From positions 1-42,528 of IMG/VR virus record IMGVR_UViG_3300028809_000029: a stretch of 42,528 nt of DNA. One strand, given 5' to 3'. The notes below the pieces were generated by a model. The model was not told where the DNA came from, did no database searches, and saw only the letters and a list, made by a program, of their open reading frames with translations. The translations under genes were made by a program, and so were the position numbers. Shown here piece by piece: positions 13,875-23,248 of the stretch (within the stretch, counting starts at the first letter, position 1; each line of letters starts with the position of its first letter). The DNA comes from a virus.

Positions 13875-15035
13875 ATGGCCTTGACTACGGTCCAGGACAA
13901 CAACAAGCTTGTTGTCTATACCAAGGAAATCAACCGCGAATTCGTTCGCGAGAACCTGTTCTCCCCCTACATGGGGCAGGACCTTACCTCCATCATCAGG
14001 ATCAAGCAGGAACTGAAGTCCGGCGGCGATCAGATGAACATCCCGCTCGTGACCAAGCTTCGCGGTCGCGGCACGGGTACCGGCACCCTCGTCGGCAACG
14101 AGGAGAAAATCGACAACTACGGCTTCCGGCTGTGGATCGATTGGGCTCGCCACGCCGTCGTCACCAAGAAGAGCGAAACGCAGAAGGAGTCTGCCGACAT
14201 CTTCGGTGAGGCCAAGCCCCTGCTGTCCGATTGGGGCAAGGAACGTCAGCGCGACGACATCGTGTCCGCGTTCATGTCCCTCCCGAAGGAAAGCGCTCCT
14301 GCCGGCCTCGGATCCGACCCGGGCAATACCGTTAACGGCATTCTCTACGAGGACGCCACCGCAGCGGAAAGAAACACCTGGAACGCGGCCAACTCCGATC
14401 GCGTTCTCTATGGCAAGCTTGTCAGCAACTACAACGCCACCCACGCAACCGCGCTGGCGAACGTCGATACCACCGACGACAAGCTGTCTGCAGCCATCGT
14501 TTCCCTCGCCAAGCGTCGGGCCATGAATGCCAACCCGGCAATCCGCCCCTACAAGACGCGCGATGGTTACGAATACTACGTCATGTTCGCGGGAACGAAT
14601 TCCTTCCGCGATCTGTCCCAGGATGCGACGATCATCGCTGCCAACAAGGACGCTCGCGCCCGTGAAGGCAACGGCATGGACAAGAACCCGATCTTCCAGG
14701 ACGGCGACTTGATCTATAACGGCGTCATCATCCGTCAGGTGCCGGAGATCTCCTCCTACGTGACCAACGTCTGGACCACCCTCAAGACGGCCGGCGCCTC
14801 GTCTGCCCGTGTCGAGCCGGTGTTCCTCTGCGGTCAACAGGCGCTCGTTCTCGGCTGGGGACAGATGGCAAAGCCGACCTTCCGCAAGGAAGACGACTAC
14901 GGGTTCATCACCGGCGTCGGTACGGAAATGGCCTACGGCGTTGCCAAGCTCGCCAAAAAGCACCCGATGGACGGTTCCAACCTCGTCCAGTGGGGCGTTG
15001 TCACGGTCTTCGTAGCCGCGGCTGAAGACGCTTAA
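13875..15035 (+). CDS. Major capsid protein (DUF4043 / N4 gp56-like)
   Basis: The 386-residue product is the coat subunit of the head. The opening (KLVVYTKEINREFVREN, LFSPYMGQDLTSIIR) and the conserved GDQMNIPLVTKLRGRGTGTG segment followed by LVGNEEKIDNYGF are typical of the DUF4043/N4 gp56-like HK97-fold coat family found in short-tailed phages. The N-terminus has no cleavable delta domain. A strong intrinsic terminator lies directly downstream, so the mRNA for this most abundant protein can end here. Confidence 0.88.
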   Translation: MALTTVQDNNKLVVYTKEINREFVRENLFSPYMGQDLTSIIRIKQELKSGGDQMNIPLVTKLRGRGTGTGTLVGNEEKIDNYGFRLWIDWARHAVVTKKSETQKESADIFGEAKPLLSDWGKERQRDDIVSAFMSLPKESAPAGLGSDPGNTVNGILYEDATAAERNTWNAANSDRVLYGKLVSNYNATHATALANVDTTDDKLSAAIVSLAKRRAMNANPAIRPYKTRDGYEYYVMFAGTNSFRDLSQDATIIAANKDARAREGNGMDKNPIFQDGDLIYNGVIIRQVPEISSYVTNVWTTLKTAGASSARVEPVFLCGQQALVLGWGQMAKPTFRKEDDYGFITGVGTEMAYGVAKLAKKHPMDGSNLVQWGVVTVFVAAAEDA

Positions 15036-15044
15036 TCCAGGCAT

Positions 15045-15068
15045 GGGGCGGGGAAACCTGCCCCTTTT
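15045..15068 (+). terminator. Intrinsic terminator after the coat gene
   Basis: GGGGCGGG (15045-15052), loop GAAA, CCTGCCCC (15057-15064), followed by TTTT. The 8-bp stem has one G-U pair and a stable GNRA loop. It lies between the coat gene and the next structural gene and probably sets a high ratio of coat to downstream proteins. Confidence 0.85.
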
Positions 15069-15097
15069 CTCATTCATCATCAGGAAAGGGCAAGACC

Positions 15098-15493
15098 ATG
15101 CCTCTCAACAACACCATTCCCGCGCGGAATGACCTCTACCAGTGCATTCAGTATCTTCGGAAGGACTTCGTGTTCGGTGACAATGGCAAGGTGCTGAAAG
15201 TCGGCACCTTGCCGGCTCATGCCGTGATCATGAAGGCCATTTCCGGCGTCAACGTCTCGACCGTCTTCAACGCCGGCACTGGCAACGTGCTCGACATCGG
15301 CACGGCGGCTGACGACGACCTGTTCGGGACCGACATCGCTCTCGGTACGGCGGGCCTCATCCCGCTCGACGAGGCGGTCTCCGAATATGTCGGCACCTCC
15401 GACACGGAAATCACGGCTACCGTCGTGCTCACGGGCACTGCGGCAACCACGGGTGTAGGTCAGATCATCATCGCCTACTGCACCCGCAACTAA
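15098..15493 (+). CDS. Small head protein, possible decoration protein
   Basis: This 131-residue protein is rich in Gly, Thr, Val and Ala and predicted to be all beta (LPAHAVIMKAISGVNVSTVF, TEITATVVLTGTAATTG). It follows the coat gene and its terminator and has AGGAAAGG upstream. Proteins of this size and composition next to a DUF4043 coat are usually capsid-associated. No specific fold motif is visible. Confidence 0.6.
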   Translation: MPLNNTIPARNDLYQCIQYLRKDFVFGDNGKVLKVGTLPAHAVIMKAISGVNVSTVFNAGTGNVLDIGTAADDDLFGTDIALGTAGLIPLDEAVSEYVGTSDTEITATVVLTGTAATTGVGQIIIAYCTRN

Positions 15494-15503
15494 GGAGGAA
15501 GCA

Positions 15504-15836
15504 ATGGCACAGGTAAAATACAAGCCGGAACCGGGCGCCTCGGATGAAACCGAGCAGTTCGGATACGACTTCAAGGGCGGCAAGCCTGTCGAGGTCACCG
15601 ACCCCGCCCATCTCACGAAGTTCCGGGGAAACCGGTTCTTCGAAGTCTCGGAGAAAGCAAAAGCCGAGAAGAAGGACGACAAGCCGGCGGATGAAGGCCT
15701 GAAAGCTGTTCACGTCGCTGGCGGCCGGTTCGTCATCAAGAAGGACGGTGAGACCATCAAGGAAGGCCTGAACAAGGCGGACTCGGATGCTTTCAATCAG
15801 CTTTCTGATGCCGATAAGGCCGAATACGTCAAGTGA
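15504..15836 (+). CDS. Hypothetical structural-module protein
   Basis: The product is 110 residues. The N-terminal 50 residues form a small domain (VKYKPEPGASDETEQFGYDF, GGKPVEV), then a Lys/Glu/Asp-rich linker (KAKAEKKDDKPADE) precedes a second small domain (VAGGRFVIKKDGETIKEG). An excellent AAGGAGG ribosome-binding site precedes ATG 15504. Placement between head protein and head-tail adaptor suggests a minor virion role. Family not recognised. Confidence 0.6.
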   Translation: MAQVKYKPEPGASDETEQFGYDFKGGKPVEVTDPAHLTKFRGNRFFEVSEKAKAEKKDDKPADEGLKAVHVAGGRFVIKKDGETIKEGLNKADSDAFNQLSDADKAEYVK

Positions 15837-15855
15837 GACTCGAGGAGTGGCGGAT

Positions 15856-16194
15856 ATGAAGACCAGAGCGGACCTGATTACCGCCACCCTCAAACTCCTG
15901 AACACCATCGGTGCGGGCCAATCGCCTGAAGCCGAGGACGTGCAGGAAATCGATGATGTCATTGACGGCAAGCTGGCAGAGCTGAACGAGCGTGACATCT
16001 ACTGGTCGGCCGATACTGAAGAGTTCGAAGACCAGTATATCGATCCTCTCGCCACCATTCTCGGCGATCTCGCCGCCCCGTCCTTCGGGCAGGCTCGTGA
16101 TCCGGGCCGGGTGGCTGATGCCATCGCGCGTATCCGGGCAATGAAGCCGTCAACCTTCGTAGACGGTTCCGTTCTCGCGGTTGACTATTTCTGA
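15856..16194 (+). CDS. Head-to-tail adaptor, P22 gp4-like
   Basis: The 112-residue product starts at ATG 15856 with GAGGAG upstream. Helices TRADLITATLKLLNTIGAG and DVIDGKLAELNERDIYW match the gp4-like adaptor family (xADLIxxALRxLGxLxxGxxP). Members close the portal after packaging and form the neck of short-tailed phages. The stop overlaps the start of the gp10-like gene by one base, another hint of a shared complex. Confidence 0.72.
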   Translation: MKTRADLITATLKLLNTIGAGQSPEAEDVQEIDDVIDGKLAELNERDIYWSADTEEFEDQYIDPLATILGDLAAPSFGQARDPGRVADAIARIRAMKPSTFVDGSVLAVDYF

Positions 16195-17621
16195 TGGTAG
16201 AGATCCCATTCCCGATCACGACCGCGCCGGGTGCTCGCCCGGGTGAAGGCGCAGGGCGCTTAATAAACGCTTACGCCGAAAAGCTCGGGGACGGAGCAAG
16301 AGCGCCATTCGTGCGCCGCCGCGTTCCTGGCCTCGATGTCATGGGCGTGAGTGCCCACGTTGGCATGCGGGGCATGCACTACGACGGCAGCAGCACCCTT
16401 TACATCGCCCAGGCCGAGCGGTTGCTGAAGGTGACCGTTGTTCTAGGCGCTTATGTCATCACCGACCTTGGCGAGTTGCCGGGTGAGGGAAGGGTGACGT
16501 TCGCCCGCAACAACAAGGCCCCGGTCCCGGATATCCTTTGCGTGACCGAAAACGACGTTTATGTTGTCGATGACAGTTCGCCGCCGGTTTCGCTTGGTGA
16601 ACCTGACCTTCCGCAGCCAATCACCGGCTGTTTTCTGGCGGGCTACTTCATCTTCGGTATTCGCGACGGTCGAGTGTTCTTCTCCGGCATCAATGATACG
16701 ACCGTCTCGGCTCTGGACTTCGGGAAGGCCGAAAACAGACCGGGCGGTATCCTTGGCGCCTATCCCTACGGTGAAATGCTGCTGCTCTGCGGTCCTTCGT
16801 CAATCGAGGTCTGGCAGAACTCCGGTAACGCTACGGGATCGCCATTCTCCCGCGCTGCGGTCATTCCCCGCGGTATCGCCTCCACATTCGCAATCGCCGG
16901 CTTTGAGGACGGCTTCTCGTCGATCGTCTTCGTCGGTGATGACAACGGCGTCTATCTGCTTGGGGGCGGCTATTCCCCGACCAAGATTTCCACGCCTGAT
17001 CTTGATCGGCTGATCGAGCAGGTATCGGACAAGACTACGCTTGATGTCACCGTTTCGGTCACCTCCGGGCACAATTGGGTATCGGTCACCGGCCCTGAAT
17101 TCACATGGGAATATGAGGTTCAGACCGGCCTCTGGCATGAGCGCAAGAGCTACGAGCGCGACAACTGGCGGGCGATCTGCTCCGCCCAGGCGTTCGGCGG
17201 TTGGGTTCTTGGCGATCGGGAAACCGGACAGGTGTGGATGCTCAACCCGAATACCCAGCGGGAGGGGCTGGAACCTCTGGTCATGACCGTGATTTCGCAG
17301 CCGATGAGCGGCTTTCCGAACCGGGTATCCATCCCAAGGGCGGATTTCGACTTCATCGTCGGCCAGGGCCTCGTCACCGGGGAAGAGCCGATCGAAACCG
17401 ATCCCGTCGTGTTCATCTCGTGGTCTGACGACGGCGGCGTGACATACAACACCCCGTTGATGCGAAAGCTTGGCGGTATCGGCCGCTTCGGAAACCGAGT
17501 GTCGGTCAATCGTTGTGGAACAGCCGGTCCTTACGGGCGAACCTGGAAAGCCGATATCTCTGATCCCGTCTATGCCGGCCTGCAGTCCGGTCAAATGGAT
17601 ATCGAGGGGCGGTCGAGATAA
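16194..17621 (+). CDS. Packaged-DNA stabilisation protein, P22 gp10-like
   Basis: This 475-residue, beta-rich protein resembles P22 gp10, the plug/hub that sits below gp4 and holds DNA in the head. The N-terminus (NAYAEKLGDGARAPFVRRRV PG) and repeated beta segments (FLAGYFIFGIRDGRVFFS, GPSSIEVWQNSG) are the typical pattern, and its length equals that of P22 gp10 (472). It is coupled to both the gp4-like gene and the small downstream gene by one- to three-base overlaps. Confidence 0.82.
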   Translation: MVEIPFPITTAPGARPGEGAGRLINAYAEKLGDGARAPFVRRRVPGLDVMGVSAHVGMRGMHYDGSSTLYIAQAERLLKVTVVLGAYVITDLGELPGEGRVTFARNNKAPVPDILCVTENDVYVVDDSSPPVSLGEPDLPQPITGCFLAGYFIFGIRDGRVFFSGINDTTVSALDFGKAENRPGGILGAYPYGEMLLLCGPSSIEVWQNSGNATGSPFSRAAVIPRGIASTFAIAGFEDGFSSIVFVGDDNGVYLLGGGYSPTKISTPDLDRLIEQVSDKTTLDVTVSVTSGHNWVSVTGPEFTWEYEVQTGLWHERKSYERDNWRAICSAQAFGGWVLGDRETGQVWMLNPNTQREGLEPLVMTVISQPMSGFPNRVSIPRADFDFIVGQGLVTGEEPIETDPVVFISWSDDGGVTYNTPLMRKLGGIGRFGNRVSVNRCGTAGPYGRTWKADISDPVYAGLQSGQMDIEGRSR

Positions 17622-17785
17622 TGGCGACGACCCTCGATCCGCTTCCTCCTATCCCGCCACCCACGGAACCGCTCGTAGACCCCAAGACGGGCTTCGTGAC
17701 CCGCACCTGGTATCTCTGGTTCAAGCGTCTTGACGATCACATGCGCGATGTAGAGCGCCGCACCTATGATTTGGAGAACCCCTGA
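17621..17785 (+). CDS. Short Pro-rich structural-module protein
   Basis: This 54-residue gene sits between the gp10-like and ejection-protein genes, with its start overlapping the upstream stop (TAATG) and its stop overlapping the downstream start (TGATG). The sequence is Pro-rich then aromatic (LDPLPPIPPPTEPLVD, TRTWYLWFKRLDDHM), with a WYLWF core. Small Pro-rich proteins with a TxxWYxWF motif are common at this place in short-tailed phages. Function unknown. Confidence 0.7.
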   Translation: MATTLDPLPPIPPPTEPLVDPKTGFVTRTWYLWFKRLDDHMRDVERRTYDLENP

Positions 17786-18462
17786 TGGGCTTTTTGTCTG
17801 GCATCCTTGGTCTTGACGCTGGCAAGGCGGTAATCAAGGCTTCGAAGAAGAACGACGAGCTGCTGACCGGTCTGGAGACCAAGGGCAACCAGTTCATCGA
17901 TACAGGTGAGAAGAAGTCCGAAGGCGCTCTCAACAGCGCGATCGGCGTCTATGACCCGTATGCAAAGGCCGGGACCGGCGCGGTCAACATGTATTCGAAC
18001 GCCCTTGGCCTCAATGGCGAGGCAGGAAATGCAGCCGCAACCGGAGCTTTCCAGACCGGTCCCGGATATGACTTTGCGCTGAAGCAGGGCGAGCAATCGG
18101 CTCTTCGGGGGGCGTCAGCAGCGGGCATGCTCAACAGCGGCAACACGCTTACGGCTCTCAACGAATACGGACAAGGTGTCGCCAACCAGGAATACGGCTC
18201 ATGGCTGGACCGGCTCAACGGCCTCACCGCAACCGGCATGAACGCGGCTGCAGGGCAGGCAAACGGCTATGGCGGTCTTGCGAGCCTCTACCAGGGCACG
18301 ACGGATGACCGGCTTGGCCTCGCCAGCGGCGTTGTTCAGGGCAGGATGGGCGTCAACAACCAGATGGCAAGCGGCCAGGAAGCCAACAAGGCGGCCGGTG
18401 CTGGCCTGTTCGGCAACATCCTGAGCGGCGGTATGAAACTTGCGACTGGAGGCCTGTTCTAA
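17785..18462 (+). CDS. DNA ejection protein, P22 gp7-like
   Basis: The product is 225 residues, rich in Gly, Ala and Asn. It has a hydrophobic start (MGFLSGILGLDAGKAVI) and a repetitive middle (GVYDPYAKAGTGAVNMYSNA, FQTGPGYDFALKQGEQSALR, GMLNSGNTLTALNEYGQGVA). These are standard features of gp7-like ejection proteins, which leave the virion with the DNA and help cross the host envelope. It is translationally coupled on both sides. Confidence 0.78.
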   Translation: MGFLSGILGLDAGKAVIKASKKNDELLTGLETKGNQFIDTGEKKSEGALNSAIGVYDPYAKAGTGAVNMYSNALGLNGEAGNAAATGAFQTGPGYDFALKQGEQSALRGASAAGMLNSGNTLTALNEYGQGVANQEYGSWLDRLNGLTATGMNAAAGQANGYGGLASLYQGTTDDRLGLASGVVQGRMGVNNQMASGQEANKAAGAGLFGNILSGGMKLATGGLF

Positions 18463-20429
18463 TGCCGATTGCAAACCTTCTCGTCCCCAGCGCGCAAATC
18501 CCGCAGTCCGATTTCTCGTGGGTTGGCGATGTCTTCGGCTCCATCGGCAAGGGCATCGAGCAGCATAAGGAAAACAAGTCGTTCAACACGCTTGCCGACC
18601 TGATTGCCGGCGGCCAGACATCCGCACCGTCCGCCCCTACGTCCCCGGCTCCGGTGACCTCAACGGCTTCCTCCTATGCCGCGGCGCCCGTTGGCCCGGT
18701 CTCCCGTGGGCCGGCACAGGGCAGCACCTATCAGCCTTTCATCGATACCGTTCGCGGCAAGATCACCAACCCTTACGGCTTGGCAGCAGTCGCAGCGACG
18801 GGCCGGGCGGAAAGCGGCTGGTCTCAGGCAAATGCCGACCGGACTTGGTCCGACCCGTCGCAGTCAGGTAGCCCAGGCACTGCGGGGGGCGCAATGTCTT
18901 GGCGTGGTCCCCGCCTGGCAAGTCTTCAGGCTTACGCAAAGAGCAAGGGTGAGACCGGGAACGGATCGCCTAAGACGCAAGGCGAATTTCTGTTGGTCGA
19001 GAACCCTCAACTGATTGAACGTCTGAACAGTGCAAAATCGACTGATGAGGCCGCCAACATCATGGCGGATGCTTGGCGGTTTGCCGGGTATGACCAGCAG
19101 GGCGGAGAGGCGGCCCGTCGTCGAGCACTGGCCCAGAACTACTATGCGCAGGAGTTTGGCAAGGGCAATCAGGCTTCCGCAGCCATTGACCAGGCAGCAC
19201 CGCGTTCCGGCTATGTCGATCCTATGGTGTCGGCTCCAAACTCCCGACCGCAGGGCTTCGATGCTGGCCGGTTCGCGTCCGGTCCTGAAGTCCAAGGCGA
19301 GGAAGCTCTTATCGCGCAACTGGCAGCCACCAACGCCCCATCGCCCGCTCCGGCTCCCGCTGCCCCTCCTGCAGCCGCCTTCGCTCCCCAGCCGTCACAA
19401 CAGCCTCAGATGCAGCCGCAAGCACCGCAGGAGCAATCCAACCTGCTCGCGGCCGGCGTCACGCCTATCCAGCGCGGCGGTGTCGATCCGAAGCTTATTC
19501 AGTTCATGCTCCGGGACAAGAACCTCCGTCAGGCTGGCTTGCAGCTCTGGCAGCAGAACGCCACCGGCAAGACCTCAGAGCCGTGGCAGTTCGTCAATCT
19601 TCCCGATGGAACGCTCGCCCGTGCTAATCAGCAGACCGGCGCTATCGAGAAGGTCGGCAACTTCGCCAAGCCCGATAACGATACGGCTGTCGTCGGCAAC
19701 GATCTCGTGCGCAAGAGCGACGGGACGGTCATTTACAACGGCACGGCAAAGGCTCCCCAGATCGTCGAGCTATTCGACGAGGCGACCGGCCAGCCCTACA
19801 AGGCGCAGTACAACCCCCAGACCCGCAGCTATGACCGCGTAGGCGGCGTCAAGGCGCGCTCCGGCATGTCCTTGACCACAAACCCGGACGGCACGGTTAC
19901 GCTCACTGAGGGGACGATCGGCAACATGCCGAAGCTCACCGAGTCCGAAGGACGCAATACCGGCTTCTATGGCCGAGGCATTGAAAGCCACAAGACGCTG
20001 AACACGCTCGAAGACGAGGGGACCAGCGTTGCGAACAAGGTTGCGGATGCTGTTCCGATCTTCGGCAACTTCGCCAAATCCGACGATGCGCAGAAGTACA
20101 CCCAGGCAAAGCGCGACTTCATCAACGCTGTGCTTCGCAGGGAAAGCGGCGCAGTCATCTCGCCTGAAGAGTTCGCGAACGCCGACCAGCAGTATTTCCC
20201 CCAGCCTGGAGACGGTAAAGAAGTCATCGGCCAGAAGCGCCGGAACCGCGAAACGACCATTCAGGGCCTGAAGGTCAGCTCGGGTCAGGGCGCAGCGTTC
20301 GCGCTCCCGCCGAACTCTCCATCTGCACAATCCCCGTCCAATGCTCCCAAAGCAGGCATGGTGGAAGACGGATACCGGTTCAAGGGCGGCAACCCGGCTG
20401 ACCCGAAAAGCTGGGAGAAGGTGAAGTAA
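18462..20429 (+). CDS. DNA ejection protein with lysozyme-like domain
   Basis: This 655-residue protein has a muralytic domain at about 88-235. It contains AAVAATGRAESGW (Glu117 as likely catalytic acid) and later FLLVENPQLIERL and IMADAWRFAGY, as in phage tail-lysozyme domains. A Pro/Ala/Gln-rich linker follows (about 280-330). The C-terminal part includes RDFINAVLRRESGAVISPEE and QQYFPQPGDG, a motif shared by ejection proteins of short-tailed phages. It probably opens peptidoglycan locally during DNA entry. The gene is coupled by one-base overlaps to both neighbours. Confidence 0.8.
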   Translation: MPIANLLVPSAQIPQSDFSWVGDVFGSIGKGIEQHKENKSFNTLADLIAGGQTSAPSAPTSPAPVTSTASSYAAAPVGPVSRGPAQGSTYQPFIDTVRGKITNPYGLAAVAATGRAESGWSQANADRTWSDPSQSGSPGTAGGAMSWRGPRLASLQAYAKSKGETGNGSPKTQGEFLLVENPQLIERLNSAKSTDEAANIMADAWRFAGYDQQGGEAARRRALAQNYYAQEFGKGNQASAAIDQAAPRSGYVDPMVSAPNSRPQGFDAGRFASGPEVQGEEALIAQLAATNAPSPAPAPAAPPAAAFAPQPSQQPQMQPQAPQEQSNLLAAGVTPIQRGGVDPKLIQFMLRDKNLRQAGLQLWQQNATGKTSEPWQFVNLPDGTLARANQQTGAIEKVGNFAKPDNDTAVVGNDLVRKSDGTVIYNGTAKAPQIVELFDEATGQPYKAQYNPQTRSYDRVGGVKARSGMSLTTNPDGTVTLTEGTIGNMPKLTESEGRNTGFYGRGIESHKTLNTLEDEGTSVANKVADAVPIFGNFAKSDDAQKYTQAKRDFINAVLRRESGAVISPEEFANADQQYFPQPGDGKEVIGQKRRNRETTIQGLKVSSGQGAAFALPPNSPSAQSPSNAPKAGMVEDGYRFKGGNPADPKSWEKVK

Positions 20430-22213
20430 TGGCCGGACCCTGGGAAAAATACGCCACCCCGGCTCCTGCAGCCGCTCCCGGCCCGTGGTCCAAGTACGCC
20501 GCTCCTGAACAGCCTGCAGCACCACAAGTTGAGCAGGAACCATCGCAAGGCTATTCCGGCTCAATCCTGCCGCTTTCCAAGGACGCGGAGGGCAACGTCA
20601 GCTTTGACAGCAATGCCGGTATCGTCGGCGCCATCAAGCGCGCCGTGATGCTTCCTGGCGAGGCGATGGCCGGCAACATCGATCCTGGCAGCCAAGAGGC
20701 TATCGAGCGTTCCGCTGAATTTGCCGGCGTCTTCGGGCCTATGAGCGCGGCCTCCGGTACTGGCAAGGCTATTGCAGCCAACGCCCCCCGCGTCGAACGC
20801 CCCGGCATGGAAGCGGCTGCGGCTGCAGAACGCCTCAACATCCCATTGCCCCGCGCCGTTGCCAGCGACTCCACGTCCGTACAGCAGACTGGCAAGATCC
20901 TCACGAACGTTCCGATCGGCGGCACTCCGCTGCGCAAAGCGTCTCAGACCGCGATCGAGCAGCTTGGTCAGGCGGCAGACGACGTGCAGAAGAGCGTCGG
21001 CACGGGCAATGTCGCTAATGCTGGGGCCGCGGCACGTGAGGGCATCGCGGCCCATACCAAGGCTCTCGGCAGCAGAGTTTCCGATGCCTACAATAATGTT
21101 GACAGCCTGGTCACCCAGAACGTCACCACGCCCCTTTCCGAGACGGCAAAGGTCGCCCTTGATATCTCGGGTCGTCGGGCGAATGCCAAGCTGCCGGAGA
21201 GTGCCGCGATTGGCCGCGTTCGTCAGGCGCTCGATACGCCCGATGGCCTCAACTACCAGGGCATCAAGGATCTCCGCACCTCAGTCGGTGAAATCCTCGA
21301 CAACCCGTCGCTTCTCCCGGCCGATATGTCAGAGGCAGAGCTTCGCCGCATCTATGGCAGCCTGACCGCAGACCTGAAGAACGCAGTTTCTCGCAGCGGT
21401 GGCGAAAAGGCATCCCAGGCTTTCGAAGCCGCCAACCAGCTTGCAGCCAAGACGGCCCGCGAGCGCGAGGGGCTTCAGAAGGTGTTGGGCCGGGATATCT
21501 CGGATGAGCGCCTGTTCGACCGCGTCACGGCCATGGCCGGCGGTAATTCTCGGGCCGATCGGGTTTCGCTCGCACGGGTCAAGGGCGCCGTAGGCGATGA
21601 CACATGGAAGGAGATTTCCTCCGGCGTCATCTCGCGCCTTGGCAGGGATGCAGACGGCAATTTCTCTCCCGATCGGTTTATCTCCGGCTACGGCAAGATT
21701 TCACCGGAAGGCAAGCAAGCCCTGTTCGGAAAGGGCGAACTGGCATCATCGCTTGACGATATCGCTGCTGTCTCCCGGCGCTTCAAGCAGATGAACCAGT
21801 ATGCCAACCCATCCGGGACAGGACAGACCGTCATCGGCGGCGCGTTGATTCCCGGCCTCTATGCCGAGCCCATGACGACTATCTCAACGGTGGTCGGTTC
21901 GCGGCTGCTGTCCTCGGCTCTTGCCAAGCCTGTATCGGCCAAGGCGCTGGCTGCCTATTCGAGAGCCTATTCGGCCCACGCCACAACGCCGTCAAATGCC
22001 TCTCTTCGGGCGCTTGAAAACACGTCTCGCGCCGTTGCGGCACTGATCGCCAATGAAGCCGGTGACCGCAGTGTAGCGGCGCAGATATTCCCGGCGATTT
22101 CCAGGGTCCAGGAACTGCCAGCAGAGCAGGGGAACGAAAATCAACGGGCTCCAGAAGGTCAGCAGACCGGTGTACAGGGCCAACCGCGCATGTTGTTGCC
22201 GAACGAGCTTTAG
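20429..22213 (+). CDS. Large DNA ejection protein, gp16/gp20-like
   Basis: The product is 594 residues. It opens with two GPW-x-KYA repeats (AGPWEKYA, PGPWSKYA), a signature at the N-terminus of many ejection proteins. The rest is long and helical (about 150-480), with many Ala, Glu and Asn, and ends in a Gln/Glu/Pro-rich tail. It is the third ejection-type protein in a row, as in P22 (gp7, gp20, gp16). An intrinsic terminator follows, closing this part of the late operon. Confidence 0.75.
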   Translation: MAGPWEKYATPAPAAAPGPWSKYAAPEQPAAPQVEQEPSQGYSGSILPLSKDAEGNVSFDSNAGIVGAIKRAVMLPGEAMAGNIDPGSQEAIERSAEFAGVFGPMSAASGTGKAIAANAPRVERPGMEAAAAAERLNIPLPRAVASDSTSVQQTGKILTNVPIGGTPLRKASQTAIEQLGQAADDVQKSVGTGNVANAGAAAREGIAAHTKALGSRVSDAYNNVDSLVTQNVTTPLSETAKVALDISGRRANAKLPESAAIGRVRQALDTPDGLNYQGIKDLRTSVGEILDNPSLLPADMSEAELRRIYGSLTADLKNAVSRSGGEKASQAFEAANQLAAKTAREREGLQKVLGRDISDERLFDRVTAMAGGNSRADRVSLARVKGAVGDDTWKEISSGVISRLGRDADGNFSPDRFISGYGKISPEGKQALFGKGELASSLDDIAAVSRRFKQMNQYANPSGTGQTVIGGALIPGLYAEPMTTISTVVGSRLLSSALAKPVSAKALAAYSRAYSAHATTPSNASLRALENTSRAVAALIANEAGDRSVAAQIFPAISRVQELPAEQGNENQRAPEGQQTGVQGQPRMLLPNEL

Positions 22214-22251
22214 CATCGGCCGAATCTTTCACCTCAGAACAATCTTTTTGC

Positions 22252-22275
22252 AAGGCCCTCCGGGGCCTTTTTCCA
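22252..22275 (+). terminator. Intrinsic terminator after the ejection genes
   Basis: AAGGCCC, loop TCCG, GGGCCTT and then TTT. The 7-bp perfect stem with a T-run separates the head/ejection block from the tail-fibre block. Confidence 0.85.
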
Positions 22276-22287
22276 TGAGGAATCCAC

Positions 22288-23223
22288 ATGTCAGGGTTTT
22301 GGCCGCAGTCCTCTTCACAGGTCAATGACCTGAACGGCAAGCCGATCGTCGGCGCCAAAGCCTTCTTCTATGAGGGCGGCACCAGTACGCCGATCAGCGT
22401 CTATCAGGACTATGGCCTGCTGACGCCGCACTCGAACCCGCTTTCGACGGACGGATATGGCCGGTGGCCGGTCGTCTTCCTCGACGACGTTGCCGAGACT
22501 TTCTATCGGGTCCGCGTGACCACGGCGAGCGGCGTCATCATCTACGATACCGACCAGATACCGATCATCGGCCCGAACGAGGGAAGCGGGGGCGGGGATG
22601 CGCCGGTCGATCCGAATGCCGTATTCAAGACCGGCGACCTCAAACCCCGCTATGGCGAAGGTTTCCTTGACGGGTTTGTCAGGGCAAACGCCAGGTCGAT
22701 CGGCACGGCAACCAGCGGCGCGACGGAACGGGCCAACTCTGATTGTCAGCCGCTTTATGAATTTCTCTGGAACGCCGATCCCAACCTTGCCGTAGCCGGC
22801 GGCCGGGGCGGAAGTGCAGCGGCGGATTGGGCGGCAAACAAGCCCTTGACCCTGCCGGACTTGCGCGGTCGTGTCTTGGTCGGCCTGGATGACATGGGCA
22901 ACTTGGCGGCCGGCAACCTCACTGGCGCTACAGATCTCGGTTATACGGTCGGCGCTCAGTCAGTCGTTCTCACAGTCGCGCAGATCCCGTCGCACGATCA
23001 CGGCGGCACGACATCGACCGCAGGCGCCCATACCCACACATACACTAGAGCAGTGGCGGGCGGCTCTGTCGGCGGCGGCAGCCCTGACGACATCGAGTTG
23101 AACGGGGCCGGCGTGACTGGCTCGTCTGGCGACCACGCGCACACGATCACGGCCCAAGGCGGCGGCACGGCCCACTCCAACGTTCAGCCATCCATAGCGG
23201 TCACGATGTACATCCGCCTCTAG
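22288..23223 (+). CDS. Tail fibre/collar protein with His-rich receptor tip
   Basis: The 311-residue protein begins with a short beta domain (QVNDLNGKPIVGAKAFFYEG) seen in virion-anchoring parts of rhizobial phage fibres. A collar-like region follows (LTLPDLRGRVLVGLDDMG, the PDLRGR signature of phage tail-collar domains). The C-terminus has spaced HxH motifs (PSHDHGG, AHTHTY, GDHAHTI) and ends HSNVQPSIAVTMYIRL. In T4 gp12 and related tips such His pairs bind metal. It is a likely receptor-binding protein. Confidence 0.82.
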   Translation: MSGFWPQSSSQVNDLNGKPIVGAKAFFYEGGTSTPISVYQDYGLLTPHSNPLSTDGYGRWPVVFLDDVAETFYRVRVTTASGVIIYDTDQIPIIGPNEGSGGGDAPVDPNAVFKTGDLKPRYGEGFLDGFVRANARSIGTATSGATERANSDCQPLYEFLWNADPNLAVAGGRGGSAAADWAANKPLTLPDLRGRVLVGLDDMGNLAAGNLTGATDLGYTVGAQSVVLTVAQIPSHDHGGTTSTAGAHTHTYTRAVAGGSVGGGSPDDIELNGAGVTGSSGDHAHTITAQGGGTAHSNVQPSIAVTMYIRL

Positions 23224-23248
23224 AGCCCACGCTCGGGAAGAACCCCAC

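Noticed and set aside
13857-15080. A 407-codon open frame on the minus strand opposite the major capsid gene
   Set aside because: The capsid gene is clear on the plus strand. The minus frame is Val/Gly/Arg-rich by codon mirror and would leave the coat gene's terminator inside it.
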